NCBI GenBank assembly: GCA_003647095.1
Contig: QMME01000031.1
Coordinates: 1-18,172 of the forward strand
Source of the DNA: Deltaproteobacteria bacterium
GTDB taxonomy: Bacteria > Myxococcota > B64-G9
Direction: 5' to 3'
Length of the DNA stretch: 18,172 nucleotides
In this document: positions 1-7,611 of the stretch, piece by piece
How the letters are laid out: each line of letters begins with the position of its first letter
Position numbering within the stretch: the stretch's first letter is position 1
Translations under genes and position numbers: made by a program
The notes under the pieces: model-generated
Seen by the model: only the letters and a program-made list of their open reading frames with translations
Told to the model about the DNA's origin: nothing
Databases searched by the model: none

Positions 1-277
1 GGAACTTGACCGTCCACATGATGTTGTCGGTCGAGCGCATGGGGACGACCGAGGCGCCCATGGGGACGAAGTCGGCGTAACCGCGAACGTCGACGGCCTG
101 CGTCGGGCAGATCTTGACGCAGTTGTAGCACTCCCAGCACAGGGAAGGATCGCGGTTGTAGGCCTTCATCTTGTCCTTGTCCAGGACCATCAGGTCGTTC
201 GGACAAATGTACTGGCAGGCGGTCTTGTCGAGCGCCTTGCACCCGTCACATTTCTCCGGGTTCACGAAACTGGGCAT
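1..277 (-). CDS. aprB: Adenylylsulfate (APS) reductase beta subunit, N-terminal part (cut by window edge)
   Basis: Reading the minus strand from 277 gives 92 codons starting MPSFVNPEKCDGCKALDK and running off the left edge. The fragment has two [4Fe-4S] ferredoxin groups: C10, C13, C21, C25 and C47, C50, C53, C57. It also has the family's conserved stretches around residues 64-68 (DVRGY) and 86-91 (IMWTVK). AprB is the electron-transfer subunit of cytoplasmic AprBA, which interconverts APS with sulfite and AMP. That is the step before DsrAB in sulfate reduction, or after it in sulfur oxidation. The start is fixed by AGGAGGTGA ending 3 nt upstream of the ATG. aprA would be expected further left but is not visible. 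The gene lies downstream of the LysR gene on the same strand, and a candidate promoter of its own lies at 444-473. Identification is firm; only the C-terminal part is missing. Confidence 0.93.
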   Translation of the reverse strand, partial: MPSFVNPEKCDGCKALDKTACQYICPNDLMVLDKDKMKAYNRDPSLCWECYNCVKICPTQAVDVRGYADFVPMGASVVPMRSTDNIMWTVKF

Positions 278-280
278 TCG

Positions 281-289
281 TCACCTCCT
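281..289 (-). promoter_or_regulatory. Strong Shine-Dalgarno site of aprB
   Basis: On the minus strand AGGAGGTGA (289 to 281) matches the anti-Shine-Dalgarno sequence over nine bases. Six nucleotides separate its AGGAGG core from the aprB ATG at 277. It fixes the start and suggests high translation, as expected for an abundant respiratory enzyme. Confidence 0.8.
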
Positions 290-408
290 CGGCATGTCAG
301 CCGCGTGGAAAGGGGTTGCCTCCAACTGTCCTCGCTGGACTCTCTTCTCCATTGACCACCGTTGCTCGTCATTTCATTGCACGCCACTACTGTTCGACAA
401 TCCGAGAT

Positions 409-437
409 CCCCCGGCCGGGGGGAGCCCCGCTCGGGG
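409..437. promoter_or_regulatory. Two adjacent GC-rich inverted repeats in the aprB leader
   Basis: Positions 409-422 are a perfect 14-base palindrome, CCCCCGGCCGGGGG. Directly next to it, CCCC (426-429) and GGGG (434-437) flank a four-base loop. On the minus strand these would lie at the very start of an aprB transcript made from the promoter proposed at 444-473. No T-tract follows on the minus strand, so a plain intrinsic terminator for the LysR gene is not supported. A leader structure or a protein-binding site is possible. The function is inferred. Confidence 0.35.
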
Positions 438-443
438 AGCACC

Positions 444-473
444 CTTATCCTTTCAATCCTTCCCGGATGTCAA
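444..473 (-). promoter_or_regulatory. Candidate sigma-70-type promoter for aprB
   Basis: On the minus strand a perfect TTGACA (473 to 468) is followed after 18 nt by GATAAG (449 to 444), which matches four of six bases of the -10 consensus. It points towards aprB and would give a leader of roughly 160 nt. It lies just downstream of the LysR stop codon, so aprB could be transcribed independently of lysR. This is by consensus match only. Confidence 0.45.
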
Positions 474-525
474 GGTGATTTTTTGGATTACAGCGATAAA
501 ATGGATTGATTGAAGGGATGAACGG

Positions 526-1452
526 TTACTGGTCGGGTTCTATACAGCCCTTCCAGCCCTCGGCGTACTCGCGCAGCTGCTCCACGAAGGTGGCGGTGGC
601 CCGGCTGAGTTCTGAATTCTTCCAGTATGCCAGTACGATACGCCTGGTGATGGGCGGGCCTACCTGCAGGCGGGCCAGCCGGCCGCCGGTGCCGTCATCG
701 CAGTGCACTTCCCCGGAAGTGACCATTTCCGGCAGGAAGGCCACTCCCAGGCCGATCTCCACCATCTTCTTGACCGTCTCGACGTTGTCGGTGGACACCA
801 CCGGCTCCACCGAGATGCCCATGCGGGCCAGGTGATCACGCACCAGCCGCCCGGTGGGGCTTTCCTGCGAAAGCGCCACGAACTGCGCTCCCTTGAGCTC
901 GGAAGGACGGATGTTCTTGCGCCCGAAGAACGAATGGCCGCGCCCGCACACCAGCCACACCTGTTCCTCGATGATGACCTCGGTGTGCAGGCGGCGATCG
1001 GAGCTGGGATTGGCTACCAGGGCCAGGTCCACCTGGTTGGCCAGCAGGGCCTCGATGATCTCGTTGGAATGGCGGTAGAGTACATGGGGGCGCAGGCGCG
1101 GGTACTGCTTGCGCAACGACCACAGCAGCTGGGGCAGGAAGTATATGCCCACGCTGTTGACGGTGCCGATGCGCACCTCGCCGTTGACTCCCTGCGCCAG
1201 CTCTTCCACCGACTGCCGGGCCTGGCGCACCGCCTCCAGCACCTGGCGGGCGTGGCGGGCCAGCAGGCGGCCGGCCTCGGTGGGACTGACGCCGCCGGGA
1301 CGGCGGTCGAAAAGCCTGATGCCCAGCTCGCCCTCCAGCTGCTTGATCTGGTAGGAAAGGGCCGGCTGGGTGATGTGCAGCCTGGTGGTGGCCCGGTTGA
1401 AGCCTCCCTCCTCGATGACCGCCAGCAGGCATCTCAACTGGTGAAGTTCCAC
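526..1452 (-). CDS. LysR-family transcriptional regulator
   Basis: A 308-residue DNA-binding regulator, the usual length for the family. The N-terminal winged helix-turn-helix spans about residues 1-60, with the typical segments ITQPALSYQIKQLE and GIRLFDR. The rest is a substrate-binding-like effector domain. The GTG at 1452 is chosen as start because AAGGAG (1467 to 1462) lies 9 nt upstream and because the protein then begins MELHQLRCLLAVIEEGG, the normal LysR N-terminus. A longer frame from 1539 would add 29 residues unlike the family. The gene is divergent from dsrA and upstream of aprB on the same strand. That makes it a good candidate regulator of one or both sulfur operons; this is inference from position. 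The effector cannot be read from the sequence. CysB- or CbbR-like roles are possible alternatives. Confidence 0.9.
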   Translation of the reverse strand: MELHQLRCLLAVIEEGGFNRATTRLHITQPALSYQIKQLEGELGIRLFDRRPGGVSPTEAGRLLARHARQVLEAVRQARQSVEELAQGVNGEVRIGTVNSVGIYFLPQLLWSLRKQYPRLRPHVLYRHSNEIIEALLANQVDLALVANPSSDRRLHTEVIIEEQVWLVCGRGHSFFGRKNIRPSELKGAQFVALSQESPTGRLVRDHLARMGISVEPVVSTDNVETVKKMVEIGLGVAFLPEMVTSGEVHCDDGTGGRLARLQVGPPITRRIVLAYWKNSELSRATATFVEQLREYAEGWKGCIEPDQ

Positions 1453-1461
1453 CTTTACTCG

Positions 1462-1467
1462 CTCCTT
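1462..1467 (-). promoter_or_regulatory. Ribosome binding site that sets the LysR start
   Basis: AAGGAG on the minus strand (1467 to 1462) is followed by 9 nt and then GTG at 1452. No comparable site precedes the upstream in-frame start at 1539, so the shorter protein is preferred. Confidence 0.6.
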
Positions 1468-1545
1468 GCCTTCGCTCGTTGTCGTACCCACAACCACCCC
1501 GAAAAGGGCGGTTCGGCAGCGTGGAGGGGTTTCTAGCACCTTCCG

Positions 1546-1615
1546 GCAGAAATATCAAAACATTTTATCACCGCCATTGAAAATTTAGCTTTTGTTTTCT
1601 GCCATTTGCTGTTGA
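1546..1615. other. AT-rich intergenic region between divergent lysR and dsrA
   Basis: The gap between the LysR start (1452) and dsrA (1746) is about 290 bp. Within 1551-1600, 37 of 50 bases are A or T, in sharp contrast to the GC-rich surroundings. This is where divergent promoters and LysR binding would be expected. I found no convincing palindromic T-N11-A box and only weak candidate promoters reading towards lysR. The remaining leader, about 1660-1730, shows nothing I can name. Confidence 0.5.
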
Positions 1616-1641
1616 CAAGCGTGCGGGCCCGGTGAAACTAT
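1612..1641 (+). promoter_or_regulatory. Candidate sigma-70-type promoter for the dsr run
   Basis: A perfect TTGACA at 1612-1617 is followed after 18 nt by AACTAT (1636-1641), a weak -10 match of three of six bases. It sits at the right end of the AT-rich region and points to dsrA about 100 nt downstream. A weak -10 behind a perfect -35 would suit an activator-dependent promoter, but this is consensus matching only. Confidence 0.45.
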
Positions 1642-1656
1642 CTCGCCCGCGCGAGA
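1641..1656. promoter_or_regulatory. Inverted repeat near the expected dsr transcription start
   Basis: TCTCGC (1641-1646) and GCGAGA (1651-1656) are perfect inverted repeats around a CCGC spacer, just downstream of the proposed -10 box. This could be an operator overlapping the start site or a small hairpin at the 5' end of the transcript. Which, if either, is unknown. Confidence 0.35.
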
Positions 1657-1745
1657 GGCTCGACTGAAGGCCTGTTCCCGAGTTGGCATAGCTGATAAGC
1701 GGTGATTTTCAGGAGATCAACCCCGGTACGTAGAAAGGAGCTGCG

Positions 1746-2936
1746 ATGGCAACAAAAGTCAGAGAGACGCCGATGCTGGACGAGCTGACCAAGGGCCCCT
1801 GGCCCAGCTTCGTCCGCGAGATCAAAAAGAGCGCCGAGGACGGCAAGGAAGCCGCCAACGACCTGCTGGGAGTGCTGGAGCGCTCCTACCACGAGAAGAT
1901 CGGCCACTGGAAGCACGGCGGCATCGTGGGCGTGATGGGTTACGGCGGCGGGGTCATCGGCCGCTACAACGACCTGCCCGAGGAGTTCCCCCACGTGGCC
2001 CATTTCCACACCCTCCGCGTCAACCAGCCCTCGGGATGGTTCTACACCTCGGACATCCTGCGCAAGATCTGCGACATCTGGGACAAGCACGGCTCGGGAA
2101 TCACCAACTTCCACGGCTCCACCGGCGACATGGTACTGCTGGGCTGCCGCACCGAGGCGCTCGAGCCCGTCTTCGCCGAGCTCACCGAGCTCGGCTTCGA
2201 CCTGGGCGGCTCCGGCTCGGACATGCGCACCCCCAGCTGCTGCTGCGGCAAGGCGCGCTGCGAGTGGGCCTGCTACGACACCATGAACGCCTGCTACGAC
2301 ATCACCATGCACTTCCAGGACGAGCTGCACCGGCCGGCCTTCCCCTACAAGTACAAGTTCAAGTTCGCCGGCTGCGGCAACGACTGCGTGGCCTCCATCG
2401 CCCGCTCCGACTGCGCGGTGATCGGCACCTGGAAGGACGACATCCAGATCGACCAGGCCGCCGTGGCCGAGTACGCCAAGGGCGGCGGCATCGACATCCA
2501 GAAGCACGTGGTGGAGCGCTGCCCCGCCGGCTGCATGAGCTTCGACGGCAGCAAGCTGGAGATCAACAACGACGACTGCATGAAGTGCATGCACTGCATC
2601 AACGCCCTGCCCAAGGCCCTGGCCCCGGGCAAGGAGCGCGGCGCCACCATCCTCATCGGCGCCAAGGCCCCCATCATCGGCGGCGCCCTGCTGTCTTCGG
2701 TGTTCGTGCCCTTCCTGGAGATGGAGCCTCCCTACGAGGATCTCAAGGAACTGACCGAGGCCATCTGGGATCTCTGGGGCGAACACGGCAAGAACCGCGA
2801 GCGCGTGGGCGAGTTCATCCAGCGCATCGGCCTGGGCAACTTCCTGGAGCAGATCGGGCTGGAGCCGACGCCGGAGATGGTGGTCCACCCGCGGACCAAC
2901 CCCTACATCTTCTTCGAGCTGGACGAGGAAGAGTGA
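1746..2936 (+). CDS. dsrA: Dissimilatory sulfite reductase alpha subunit DsrA
   Basis: A 396-residue cytoplasmic subunit of the DsrA2B2 sulfite reductase, which reduces sulfite and loads the product onto DsrC, or runs in reverse in sulfur oxidizers. Visible sirohaem/[4Fe-4S] ligands follow the C-x5-C ... C-x3-C pattern: C166 and C172, then C210 and C214. A ferredoxin-type insertion follows, with C259, C263, C278, C281 and C284 and the characteristic segment KCMHCINALPKAL. The N-terminal GPWPSFV and C-terminal NPYIFFELDEEE also match the family. The protein is somewhat shorter than the 410-440 residues I recall for well-studied DsrA proteins, but both ends look intact. The start is supported by AAAGGAG at 1734-1740, 5 nt upstream. 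It is the first gene of the run, 39 nt before dsrB. Identification is firm; flux direction cannot be told from this subunit by eye. Confidence 0.98.
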   Translation: MATKVRETPMLDELTKGPWPSFVREIKKSAEDGKEAANDLLGVLERSYHEKIGHWKHGGIVGVMGYGGGVIGRYNDLPEEFPHVAHFHTLRVNQPSGWFYTSDILRKICDIWDKHGSGITNFHGSTGDMVLLGCRTEALEPVFAELTELGFDLGGSGSDMRTPSCCCGKARCEWACYDTMNACYDITMHFQDELHRPAFPYKYKFKFAGCGNDCVASIARSDCAVIGTWKDDIQIDQAAVAEYAKGGGIDIQKHVVERCPAGCMSFDGSKLEINNDDCMKCMHCINALPKALAPGKERGATILIGAKAPIIGGALLSSVFVPFLEMEPPYEDLKELTEAIWDLWGEHGKNRERVGEFIQRIGLGNFLEQIGLEPTPEMVVHPRTNPYIFFELDEEE

Positions 2937-2975
2937 GTCAACCGGGTCTCAGAGGAATCGAGGAGGAATACAGTC

Positions 2976-4052
2976 ATGGCAGAACGTAAAACCGATATCG
3001 GCCCTCCCCACTACGAGCAGTTCCTGCCGCCGGTGATCAAGAAGAACTACGGCAAGTGGAAGTACCACGAGATCGTCCGCCCGGGCGTGCTCATGCACGT
3101 GGCCGAGAGCGGCGACAAGCTGTTTTCAGTGCGCGCGGCCACCCCGCGGCTGGCCTCCACCAAGACCCTGCGCATGTTCGCCGACATCGCCGAGGAGTAC
3201 TGCGGCGGCCACCTGCGCTGGACCAGCCGTAACAACGTCGAGTTCCTCACCGACAACGAGAGCAACGTCGAACCCCTGGTCGAGCGGCTCAACAAGGAAG
3301 GTTACCCGGTGGGCGGCACCGGCCCGGGCATCACCAACATCGTCCACACCCAGGGCTGGGTGCACTGCCACTCGGCCGCCTCGGACGCCTCCGGCGTGGT
3401 CAAGAGTGTCATGGACGAGATGTTCCCCTACTACAACGGGGAGAAGAAGCTGCCGGCCAAGCTGCGCATCGCCTTCGCCTGCTGTCTGAACATGTGCGGC
3501 GCCGTGCACTGCTCCGACATCGCCATCCTGGGCGTGCACCGCAAGCCCCCCGACGTCAAGCACGACATCATGAAGGCCCAGTGCGAGATTCCCTCCACGG
3601 TAGCGGCCTGCCCCACCGGCGCCATCCGCCCGGCCACCGTCGACGGCAAGCAGTCGGTGGAGGTCATCGAGGAGCAGTGCATGTTCTGCGCCAACTGCTT
3701 CTCGGTGTGCCCGGCCATGCCGCTGAACCGCCCCGACACCGACGGTATCTCCATCTGGGTGGGCGGCAAGGTCAGCCAGGCCCGTTCCGAGCCCAAGTTC
3801 TCCAAGCTGGCGGTGCCCTACATCCCCAACGAGCCGCCGCGCTGGCCCACCGTGGTCAACACCGTCAAGAAGATCGTCGAGACCTACGCCGCCAACGCCC
3901 GGCCCTGGGAACGCATGGGCGAGTGGATCGATCGCATCGGCTGGCCCCGGTTTTTCAAGCTCACCGGCCTGCCCTTCACCAAGTACCACATCGACGATTT
4001 CACCCACGCCGGGGAGACCTTCCAGCGCTCGCTGCATTTCAAGCGGGCATGA
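2976..4052 (+). CDS. dsrB: Dissimilatory sulfite reductase beta subunit DsrB
   Basis: A 358-residue partner of DsrA that carries the catalytically active sirohaem site in characterised enzymes. Likely cluster and sirohaem ligands are C131 (in GWVHCHSAASDASG), C169, C170 and C174 (in ACCLNMCGAVHCSDIA). The ferredoxin domain has C235, C238, C241 and C245, ending CPAMPLNRPDTDGISIWVGG, a DsrB hallmark. The residue order around C131 and the CCLNMC motif is that of bacterial DsrB. AGGAGG at 2961-2966 lies 9 nt before the ATG. The gene is 39 nt downstream of dsrA and 11 nt upstream of dsrD, so co-translation at fixed stoichiometry is expected. No key residue is missing. Confidence 0.98.
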   Translation: MAERKTDIGPPHYEQFLPPVIKKNYGKWKYHEIVRPGVLMHVAESGDKLFSVRAATPRLASTKTLRMFADIAEEYCGGHLRWTSRNNVEFLTDNESNVEPLVERLNKEGYPVGGTGPGITNIVHTQGWVHCHSAASDASGVVKSVMDEMFPYYNGEKKLPAKLRIAFACCLNMCGAVHCSDIAILGVHRKPPDVKHDIMKAQCEIPSTVAACPTGAIRPATVDGKQSVEVIEEQCMFCANCFSVCPAMPLNRPDTDGISIWVGGKVSQARSEPKFSKLAVPYIPNEPPRWPTVVNTVKKIVETYAANARPWERMGEWIDRIGWPRFFKLTGLPFTKYHIDDFTHAGETFQRSLHFKRA

Positions 4053-4063
4053 GGTAAGGGATC

Positions 4064-4297
4064 ATGAGCGCCAGTGTAGAAGACGTGGCCAACGCCATGT
4101 ACGAAATGGTCAAGGAGTACCACGGCAAGAAGAACCTCAAGGCGTTGGACCTGACCAAGGCCATGATACAGAAGTTCGGCGAGGACCAGGTGGACAAGAA
4201 GCTGTGCAAGCAAGCCATCCGCCAGCTCATCGATTCCGGCAAGTGCACCTATTCCTATGTCGGGGGCAGCTACATCGTCCTGCCTCCCGAGAGCTGA
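4064..4297 (+). CDS. dsrD: DsrD, winged-helix activator of sulfite reductase
   Basis: A 77-residue protein of the usual DsrD size, with a winged-helix fold in the family. It has basic helices in the N-terminal half and a C-terminal segment GGSYIVLPPE that is highly typical. In reducing organisms DsrD is reported to stimulate DsrAB sulfite reduction allosterically rather than act on DNA. It is usually absent from dedicated sulfur oxidizers, so its presence argues for a reductive role of this locus. It follows dsrB by 11 nt and is followed by a stem-loop at 4313-4346, making dsrABD look like a transcriptional sub-unit. Confidence 0.95.
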   Translation: MSASVEDVANAMYEMVKEYHGKKNLKALDLTKAMIQKFGEDQVDKKLCKQAIRQLIDSGKCTYSYVGGSYIVLPPES

Positions 4298-4312
4298 GCG
4301 GTCGATTTGGAG

Positions 4313-4346
4313 CCGGAGGGCGGAGCCAGGCGGTACCGCCCTCCGG
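4313..4346 (+). terminator. Stem-loop after dsrD, terminator- or attenuator-like
   Basis: CCGGAGGGCGG (4313-4323) pairs perfectly with CCGCCCTCCGG (4336-4346), an 11-bp GC-rich stem with a 12-nt loop. The sequence after it (TAGTCTGTCGTATTTCTGG) is T-enriched but lacks an uninterrupted T-tract. It starts 15 nt after the dsrD stop, in the 163-nt gap before the dsrL-like gene. It could partly terminate transcription or protect the 3' end of an abundant dsrABD message. The gap holds no open reading frame I trust. Confidence 0.6.
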
Positions 4347-4460
4347 TAGTCTGTCGTATTTCTGGTTGCTCCGGGTCCGCCACCGGCGAGGGGAGGGGCG
4401 GCGGGCCTGGAGTTCGATCCCCGGCGCCCGTCGGCTAGGGCGAGAAAGGCGAAGAGAACC

Positions 4461-6149
4461 ATGGCCCTGCTCAAGAAGAAGGCAAAGAAGCCCCTGAAGG
4501 TAGTTTCGCGGGGTGGCCCGGGCGGTGTTTCCACCAAGCGCCCCCAGCAGGTGATCAAGCGACCTCCCTGCGGCAGCGATTGTCCCAGCGGCAACAAGAT
4601 CCGCCTGTGGCTGCAGACCATCGCCCAGCGCGAGAAAATGGGCATCAGCGAAGAAGAGGCCCTGCGCCGGGCCTGGAACATCGTCGTCGATACCAATCCC
4701 TTCCCGGCGGTGATGGGCCGGGTCTGCCCCCACCCCTGCGAGACCGAGTGCAACCGCACCGGCAAGGACGGGGCGGTGTCCATCAACGCCTGCGAGCGTT
4801 TCCTGGGCGACTGGGGCCTGGAGCAGGGGCTGAAGCTGGAAAAGAAGGAAGGGGCGGAAAGCAAGAGCCAGTCCATCGGCGTCATCGGCGCCGGCCCGGC
4901 CGGGCTGTCGTTCGCCTACCAGATGGCCCGGCGCGGCTACCCGGTGACGGTCTACGAGAAGACCGGCAAGCCCGGGGGCATGCTGCTGTGGGGCATTCCC
5001 TTCTACCGCCTGCCCGAGCAGGTTCTGCAGGGCGAGATCCAGCGCATCCTCGACCTGGGAGTGGAATTGCAGCTCAACACCACCGTGGGGAAGGACATCT
5101 CCGTGTCCGAACTCAGGTCCAGGCACCAGGCCCTGTTCATCGGCATCGGCGCCGACAAGGGCCGGCTGCTGCGCGTGCCCGGCGAGGAAGGCGACGGCGT
5201 GTGGACGGGCACCGGTTACCTGTACCGGGTCAACGCCGGCGAGAAGATCGACGTGGGCAAGAAAGTGGCGGTGATCGGCGGCGGCGACACTGCCATCGAC
5301 GCCGCCCGGGCGGCCCGGCGCACCGGGGCCGAGGTTACCATCCTCTACCGGCGCACCCGCACCGAGATGCCGGCCATCGACAGCGAGGTGGAGGAGGCCC
5401 TGGAAGAGGGCATCAACATCGAGTTCCTGGTGGCCCCGGTGGAGATCAAGCGCGACGGCGGGCGCATCCAGGCGGTGGTGGTGCAGAAGATGGAACTGGG
5501 CGAGCCCGACGAGTCCGGCCGCCGCCGGCCGGTGCCCATCGAGGGCTCCGAGTACGAGGTGGAGGTCGACACCCTCATCGCCGCCATCAGCCAGGAGCCC
5601 GACTGGGCGCCGCTCGGTGACCTGGGTCCGCGGGAAAAGTGGATCGAGGTCGACGACAACTTCAAGGTGCAGGGGCAGGAGAACGTCTTCTGCGGCGGCG
5701 ACGCCGTACGCCTGGGCCTGGCCACCATCGCCGTGGGCCAGGGACGACGGGCGGCCGAGGTGCTGGACGCCGAGCTGCAGGGCCAGCCCCTGCCCCAGCC
5801 TACCGAGATGCCGAAGGTGGGCAAGGACCGGGTCCGCCACGATCTCTACGATCCCCAGGAACGGGCGCAGCGAGGCAAGCGGCCGCAGCAGGAATGGCTG
5901 AGCAAGCCCGACGAGGAGATCGACCAGGGCATCAGCCACGAGCAGTTTCTCACCGAGGTCAGCCGCTGCTACTCCTGCGGGCTGTGCTTCGGTTGCGAGC
6001 GCTGCTGGATGTTCTGCACCCCGTCCTGCTTCGCCAAGGTTACCGACGGTGCACGGCCGGGGCACTACTACACCATCAACCTCGACACCTGCGACGGCTG
6101 CAGCAAGTGCCAGGACGAGTGCCCCTGCGGCTTCATCGACATGATCTGA
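4461..6149 (+). CDS. dsrL: DsrL-like iron-sulfur flavoprotein, NAD(P)H:acceptor oxidoreductase
   Basis: A 562-residue protein built like glutamate synthase small subunits. An N-terminal Fe-S domain has C37, C41, C89, C93, C97 and C111. The FAD-binding motif GAGPAG is at 143-148, followed by EKTGKPGGMLLWGIP. The pyridine-nucleotide motif GGGDTA is at 273-278, with a basic YRRTR patch at 296-300. The second FAD segment NVFCGGDA is near 408-415. A C-terminal ferredoxin-like region has C503, C506, C509, C512, C515, C519, C523 and C544, C547, C550, C554, C556. DsrL exchanges electrons between NAD(P)H and DsrAB. The C-terminal cluster domain and the dsr setting separate it from ordinary GltD. It is shorter than the roughly 650 residues I recall for the Allochromatium protein, so it may belong to the DsrL type of reducing or disproportionating organisms; a tree is needed to place it. 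The ribosome binding site is weak. Confidence 0.87.
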   Translation: MALLKKKAKKPLKVVSRGGPGGVSTKRPQQVIKRPPCGSDCPSGNKIRLWLQTIAQREKMGISEEEALRRAWNIVVDTNPFPAVMGRVCPHPCETECNRTGKDGAVSINACERFLGDWGLEQGLKLEKKEGAESKSQSIGVIGAGPAGLSFAYQMARRGYPVTVYEKTGKPGGMLLWGIPFYRLPEQVLQGEIQRILDLGVELQLNTTVGKDISVSELRSRHQALFIGIGADKGRLLRVPGEEGDGVWTGTGYLYRVNAGEKIDVGKKVAVIGGGDTAIDAARAARRTGAEVTILYRRTRTEMPAIDSEVEEALEEGINIEFLVAPVEIKRDGGRIQAVVVQKMELGEPDESGRRRPVPIEGSEYEVEVDTLIAAISQEPDWAPLGDLGPREKWIEVDDNFKVQGQENVFCGGDAVRLGLATIAVGQGRRAAEVLDAELQGQPLPQPTEMPKVGKDRVRHDLYDPQERAQRGKRPQQEWLSKPDEEIDQGISHEQFLTEVSRCYSCGLCFGCERCWMFCTPSCFAKVTDGARPGHYYTINLDTCDGCSKCQDECPCGFIDMI

Positions 6150-6186
6150 ACCCCGGCCGGGCGGAGGCGCAGGGAGGTGTAGAGGA

Positions 6187-7611
6187 GTGACCAGAACGAA
6201 TCACCCCGGGCAGGCCCGCCTGCCGCGCCTGCTGGTGGCCGGGCTGGGCGGCGATACCGGCAAGACGCTGGTGGCGCTGGGGCTGGTTCGTCACCTGGTA
6301 GACGCCGGCCGGCGCCCGGCCGTCTTCAAGAAAGGTCCCGATTTCATCGACGCCGCCTGGCTGGGCGCAGCCGCGCGAGAGCCGGGGCGCAACCTCGACA
6401 CCTTCATGATGCCGCCCGAGGCGGTGCTGTGGTCGCTGGGCCGGGCCGCCGGCCGTTGCCACCTGGCCGTGATCGAGGGCAACCGCGGGCTATTCGACGG
6501 TCTGGACGCCGCCGGTTCCCATTCCAGCGCCGCCCTGGCCCGGCTCACGGCCACCCCGGTGGTGCTGGTGGTCGACACCACCAAGTCCACCCGCACCGTG
6601 GCCGCCGCCGTACTGGGTTGCCAGCGGCTGGAGCCGGAGCTCGACCTGGCCGGGGTGATTCTCAATCGGGTGGGCACCGCCCGCCAGGAGAACACCATCC
6701 GCCGGGCCATCAAGGATGCCACCGGCCTGCCGGTGCTGGGGGCGCTGCCGCGGTTGGAGCGGCAGGTACTGCCGGCGCGGCACCTGGGGCTGGTCACCGC
6801 TCGCGAGCACGAAACCAGCGACGGGGCGCTCGAATACCTGGCCGAGGCGGCCGGGCGTTACCTGGACTGCGCGGCGCTCGAGGACCTGGCCGGGCGGGCC
6901 GGCCCCTTGCCACCGTCGGTTCACACCCGGCCCGTGGCCGCGGCCCCGCGCCGGGTGACCATCGGGGTGCTGCGCGACCAGGCCTTCACCTTCTACTACC
7001 CGGAGAACCTGGAAGCCCTGGAAGCGGCCGGGGCTGAGCTGGTCGACATCGATGCACGGCATGATGAGCAACTGCCGGCCCTCGACGCCCTGCTGGCGGG
7101 AGGAGGCTTTCCCGAGCAGCATGCCGCCGCCCTGGCCAACAACGCCGCCCTGCGCGGCCGGCTGCGCCGGGCCGTCGAGCAGGGCCTGCCGGTATGGGCC
7201 GAGTGCGGCGGGCTGATGTACCTGTCGCAGGCCATCGTGGAGCAGGACCGGGTGTATCCCATGGTGGGGGCGCTGCCGTTGCGGGTGACCAGGCGGCGCC
7301 GGCCCCAGGGACACGGTTACGTCATCGCCCGGGTGGATCGCTCGAATCCCTTCCTGCCGGTGGGCCGGGTCATCCACGGCCACGAGTTCCACTACTCGCG
7401 CCCGGCCGGGCAGGTGGCGGTGGATAGCAGCGTCATGAAGCTGGAGCGCGGAACCGGCCTGGGCCAGGGCCGGGACGGGCTGGTGGTCGGCAACGTGCTG
7501 GCCTGTTACACCCACCTGCATGCCCTGGGGGTGCCGGAGTGGGCCGGAGCCCTGGTGGCGGCGGCCGCGCGCGGCAACCTGCCCGGCCGGCAGGGGGCGT
7601 CATGGGCCTGA
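6187..7611 (+). CDS. dsrN: DsrN, sirohaem amidase of the cobyrinate a,c-diamide synthase (CbiA) family
   Basis: A 474-residue, glutamine-dependent amidotransferase. The N-terminal ATP-binding domain has a P-loop-like GLGGDTGKT at 19-27. A segment FKKGPDFIDAAWLG near 47-60 is typical of CbiA. The C-terminal class I glutaminase domain has the nucleophile C340 in WAECGGLMYL, and GHEFHYS and CYTHLH supply the histidines. In dsr clusters this homologue is taken to amidate sirohaem to the amide form found in DsrAB. The GTG start at 6187 is supported by AGGGAGG at 6171-6177, 9 nt upstream. The last 10 bases overlap the next gene, suggesting translational coupling. True cobyrinate amidation for cobalamin is the alternative, made less likely by the location. 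Confidence 0.9.
   Translation: MTRTNHPGQARLPRLLVAGLGGDTGKTLVALGLVRHLVDAGRRPAVFKKGPDFIDAAWLGAAAREPGRNLDTFMMPPEAVLWSLGRAAGRCHLAVIEGNRGLFDGLDAAGSHSSAALARLTATPVVLVVDTTKSTRTVAAAVLGCQRLEPELDLAGVILNRVGTARQENTIRRAIKDATGLPVLGALPRLERQVLPARHLGLVTAREHETSDGALEYLAEAAGRYLDCAALEDLAGRAGPLPPSVHTRPVAAAPRRVTIGVLRDQAFTFYYPENLEALEAAGAELVDIDARHDEQLPALDALLAGGGFPEQHAAALANNAALRGRLRRAVEQGLPVWAECGGLMYLSQAIVEQDRVYPMVGALPLRVTRRRRPQGHGYVIARVDRSNPFLPVGRVIHGHEFHYSRPAGQVAVDSSVMKLERGTGLGQGRDGLVVGNVLACYTHLHALGVPEWAGALVAAAARGNLPGRQGASWA

Noticed and set aside
171..835. Short plus-strand open frames over aprB, the leader and the LysR 3' end
   Set aside because: They overlap the minus-strand aprB and LysR genes, lack ribosome binding sites and show no recognisable domain.
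1551..1600. AT-rich region as a horizontally acquired fragment or attachment site
   Set aside because: It is confined to the divergent promoter region, with no repeats, integrase or tRNA nearby; promoter function explains it better.
4227..6065. 612-codon open frame on the minus strand opposite the dsrL-like gene
   Set aside because: It is antisense to a gene with clear motifs and has low-complexity, alanine/leucine/glycine-rich composition typical of high-GC shadow frames. No ribosome binding site or family match was seen.
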